This document shows, piece after piece, positions 61,581 to 64,000 of a stretch of 64,000 nt of DNA. The notes under the pieces were generated by a model. It worked only from the letters and a program-made list of their open reading frames with translations, made no database searches and had not been told where the DNA came from. Source of the stretch: Clostridia bacterium (GTDB taxonomy: Bacteria; Bacillota; Clostridia; Oscillospirales; Acutalibacteraceae); assembly GCA_024404025.1 (NCBI GenBank), contig JAKSQP010000004.1, positions 93,346 to 157,345 of the forward strand, in the 5' to 3' direction. The first letter of the stretch is position 1. Each line of letters starts with the position of its first letter. The position numbers and the translations under genes were made by a program.

Positions 61581-63179
61581 TTATTTTTTTGCCTGAAGTT
61601 TTGACCTATCAAGCATACCTACCTTATCAGCTACTAATATAAGTTCACACTCATGAAGAGTTGTATTCAAACCGGTGCATGTAAAATCAGCAAGAATATC
61701 AAGCACCATTGCAATACCGAGTGCCTCAAGAGGAACGCCAATTTGCATTAACAAAATTGTATAGCAGGTAACAGCGCCGCCTGGTATAGGTACAAGCGCT
61801 ATAGTAATAATTGTTAAAACCATTACTGTTGTTACTACCCAAACTAAAGAAACGCTTACGTCATATTCTTTAACCAAAAACAATGAAAATGCAGTAAGGC
61901 TGATTGCCGAGGCTGGCTTATACAAAACAATACTAAGAGGAAGAGCAAAATTAGTTACTTTTGAATTAATACCCAGATTATTTTCACAGCTTGCTACACT
62001 TGTGCCAAAGGCGGCTGCTGATGACGCTGTTGTAAAACCGATAATAAAGCTTGGAAACAGTTTCTTAATTAAAATACCTAAGCCCACTTTTTCTTTAACT
62101 GATATATAAACAATAACACAAAGGGTTAATGCTGCCGCAACAGACAAAAAGCTAACAATAGGCACCCATCCGATTTTTAATTTTTCTAGTGAATCAGACC
62201 ATATTAGTCTTAATACTATGATAAAAATAAAGAATGGAACTGTATTGCCAATAATTCCGATAAGGTGCTGGATTATATAGTTTGCCTCTTCAATAAAACC
62301 GGCAATTATTTTTGTATGATTGCCAATCACCAGCATAACACAGCCAATAGCTATGGCAATTAAAATAATTTGAATAGTATTACCCTCAAGGAATGGAGTT
62401 ATAATATTTCTTGGGAATATACTTAATATAAGTTCAACTAAATCTTTGATGCCCGCCAAATCCATTTTAGTTGCAGAAAAAGTAAGCCTTGAAAAAGGAA
62501 GAAGGACGCACATTGCAATTGAAATAAAACAAAAAGTTATAACCGCAAACCTGATAAGCATTCTTTTGCCAATTTTACCAAGCATTGACGCATCTCCAAT
62601 TCCATATATTCCCCATACAACTGAAAGAAAAATCATTGGACCCGCAATGGTAGTAAGCACACCTACAAAAGCATCATAAATCGGATTTAATAATGTTTCA
62701 CTTATACCTATTCTAATATTTTCAGAGCCTAATAAACCTACCATACCAATAATTATGGCAATAACCAATGCTGTTAAAAGCTTTATAACAGGGTGAAGCT
62801 GGCGCTTTTTCAGTTTAAAGTTTACTCTATTAACGCCCTTGCTATACTCAAAAAAGGGATATAATCCAAGAGCAGAGAATAGCCGTGAAGTAATTTGTCC
62901 AAAATCATCATCTTGCTCTATAGGATTAAACTCATCACCCTCAAGGGTTAAGCTTATAAACGGTTTACCATAATGGCTGCCGGTATAGAGAGAAACCTCA
63001 GCATCATTCCCAAAATGAGCCATCCATGTTAGAAGTATGTTTTCAATTGTCAGCTTTAAGCGCAGGCCATTTTTTCTCTCTGTTCCTATCTGCTCAAGAA
63101 AGTTATAAACCTGCTCAGCTAAAACATCTACTGACATTGCATTTAAATGATATGTTGTTTTTATTTTTTCAATTTTCAT
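61581..63179 (-). CDS. Dicarboxylate/amino acid:cation symporter (SDF) with N-terminal RsbW/SpoIIAB-like domain
   Basis: Protein of 532 aa. Residues 1-125 are soluble and read like an anti-sigma HATPase: NGLRLKLTIENILLTWMAHF (N-box region, with Thr where the catalytic Asn should be), GDEFNPIEQDD (G1-like) and FEYSKGVNRVNFKL (the RxxGxNxL-type end of RsbW domains). From about 133 on there are eight to nine membrane helices of the SDF family with FTTASSAAAFGTS (the serine-rich hairpin) and IPIPGGAVTCYTILL. Ahead of the ABC genes and after the STAS gene. The ATPase site is degenerate, so it may bind STAS without phosphorylating it. Confidence 0.85.
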   Translation of the reverse strand: MKIEKIKTTYHLNAMSVDVLAEQVYNFLEQIGTERKNGLRLKLTIENILLTWMAHFGNDAEVSLYTGSHYGKPFISLTLEGDEFNPIEQDDDFGQITSRLFSALGLYPFFEYSKGVNRVNFKLKKRQLHPVIKLLTALVIAIIIGMVGLLGSENIRIGISETLLNPIYDAFVGVLTTIAGPMIFLSVVWGIYGIGDASMLGKIGKRMLIRFAVITFCFISIAMCVLLPFSRLTFSATKMDLAGIKDLVELILSIFPRNIITPFLEGNTIQIILIAIAIGCVMLVIGNHTKIIAGFIEEANYIIQHLIGIIGNTVPFFIFIIVLRLIWSDSLEKLKIGWVPIVSFLSVAAALTLCVIVYISVKEKVGLGILIKKLFPSFIIGFTTASSAAAFGTSVASCENNLGINSKVTNFALPLSIVLYKPASAISLTAFSLFLVKEYDVSVSLVWVVTTVMVLTIITIALVPIPGGAVTCYTILLMQIGVPLEALGIAMVLDILADFTCTGLNTTLHECELILVADKVGMLDRSKLQAKK

Positions 63180-63248
63180 TAAAAACTCCGATTTAATTTA
63201 TTTGATAAAAAGCACGATAAGAAGAGCCACAGCACTACTCCTAATATA

Positions 63249-63542
63249 TTATTCAACAGTTAAGATGTCCATAAATCCTGTAATATCAAATATTTCTTTA
63301 ACTTCATTGCCAACATTAATAAGCTTCATGCTACCAACTTTAGCCATAAGCTTCTGTGCCTTTAACAAAACACGAAGACCTGCAGATGAAATATACTCAA
63401 CTTCTGCAAAATCAAATATAAGCTCATCAATATCACATACATCATCAAGCTTTGCCTCAAGCTCCGGTGCAGTAGTAGTATCGACTCTGCCTGAAATTGC
63501 CATTATTATTTTTTTCTCATACTTATTCATTGTAATAGTCAT
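63249..63542 (-). CDS. STAS-domain anti-sigma-factor antagonist (SpoIIAA/RsbV type)
   Basis: Small protein of 97 aa forming a complete STAS domain: IMAISGRVDTTTAPELEAKL at the start and DFAEVEYISSAGLRVLLKAQ, where the Ser-Ser pair corresponds to the serine phosphorylated by SpoIIAB/RsbW kinases. The start at 63542 has GGAGG 8 bp upstream and is preferred over a longer frame. It opens the transport operon; no sigma factor or anti-sigma kinase gene is visible, which makes the RsbW-like domain on the next protein the obvious partner. Confidence 0.92.
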   Translation of the reverse strand: MTITMNKYEKKIIMAISGRVDTTTAPELEAKLDDVCDIDELIFDFAEVEYISSAGLRVLLKAQKLMAKVGSMKLINVGNEVKEIFDITGFMDILTVE

Positions 63543-63683
63543 AGCTAAATCCTCCAAAAAATATTTATTTCATACATATATTATCATAATTATTAGGAAA
63601 AAAGTAGAAATAAAATGAAAAATAAAAAATTTTTTTAAAAAAGAAATAAATGTAAACAAACAGCAAATTAAAAGTCTGAACAT

Positions 63684-63887
63684 TTATATAGAATTAAAAA
63701 CCACGCCTCTGTATTTATTACCACCATACATAACATCTGTGTATCTCATATAATCGGAAGGCACCATTTTACCATCTGAATATGAACCACTGCCACTGTA
63801 ATATTCATAGGAATACCACTGACCCTCCTCATCATGCCTTACAAGAACAAAATCAAAACAACGATTTTCTTTTAGAAAACAATTCAA
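63684..63887 (-). pseudogene. Fragment of a DUF6273 protein
   Basis: A 67-codon frame ends with YMRYTDVMYGGNKYRGVVFNS and a stop. The matching region of the complete gene at 32110 reads YMKYADVEFGGTKYRGVVFSS and continues for another 400 residues. The fragment lacks a signal peptide and most of the domain, so it is a truncated copy. No ribosome binding site is obvious. The remaining bases to the window end (63888-64000) and 63543-63683 are AT-rich and show no gene. Confidence 0.7.
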
Positions 63888-64000
63888 CTTATTATACCAT
63901 ATTTGGGTTATAGTTCAATAAAATCAACAAGATTTCTGATATCAGCAAACCTGCAAATATGTTCAAGCCCCAAAATTAAAAAATTTTTTAGGGCAAAAAT

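Overview
The window looks like part of a chromosome of a low-to-moderate-GC anaerobic Clostridia member, most likely a gut Oscillospirales/Ruminococcaceae-type bacterium. The clues are the Firmicutes replication-repair block dnaX-ybaB-recR / dnaN-S4-recF-remB, a T-box leader, strong AGGAGG ribosome binding sites, frequent TTG starts, CPBP and VanZ membrane proteins, ferredoxin enzymes (indolepyruvate ferredoxin oxidoreductase, ferredoxin-thioredoxin reductase domain), a GGGtGRT protein and glycan-degrading GH2 enzymes. This assignment is inference from gene content.

Layout. 1-5.7 kb: SRP RNA tail, dnaX, ybaB, recR, a spacer with DnaA-box-like sites, then dnaN, an S4 protein, recF and remB. 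5.8-5.95 kb: an orphan 5S rRNA with a consensus promoter and a terminator. 6-9.4 kb: an SPFH protein and a beta-mannosidase. 9.5-12.6 kb: a metal-efflux module that looks acquired (TetR, P-type ATPase, DUF6061) next to the extended 3' end of rlmD, then a CPBP protease. 15.3-21.2 kb: glgP, tadA, a TRIC channel, a TPR protein, a DUF4037 protein, a decayed rubredoxin gene, an FTR-type reductase domain and thioredoxin. 21.2-26.5 kb (minus strand): an M28-like peptidase, two membrane proteins and the ComM-like ATPase. 26.6-33.7 kb: five overlapping genes, topB to a DUF6273 protein, including a GH5-like protein without its catalytic glutamates. 33.8-36.2 kb: a second DUF6273 protein and a metallophosphoesterase. 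36.2-40.6 kb: a T-box leader, apparently with a Tyr specifier, ahead of an acyl-CoA ligase and iorAB. 40.7-48.3 kb: serS, an Mrp ATPase, a DUF1624 acyltransferase, gtrA, an 81-bp repeat pair, ybaK and lacZ. 48.4-51.8 kb: DUF5058, a partner membrane protein, a NifU-like scaffold and a GGGtGRT protein. 51.9-64 kb: an accessory island that starts with a broken integrase and becomes AT-rich after about 56 kb.

How genes work together. The T-box-ligase-iorAB unit is best read as aryl-acid salvage: an arylacetate is activated to a CoA thioester, reductively carboxylated to an arylpyruvate and finally transaminated, and the unit is switched on when tRNA-Tyr is uncharged. The island holds the most unusual set: a SpoIIAA-like STAS protein, a dicarboxylate/amino-acid symporter carrying an RsbW/SpoIIAB-like domain at its N-terminus, a lipoprotein-permease fusion, an ABC ATPase with a C-terminal HATPase-like extension, a condensation-type acyltransferase and an exported HAD phosphatase. 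A one-polypeptide version of the same ABC transporter lies on the other side. I propose that this is a transport system governed by partner-switching domains. That function is inference; the domain architecture is what the sequence shows.
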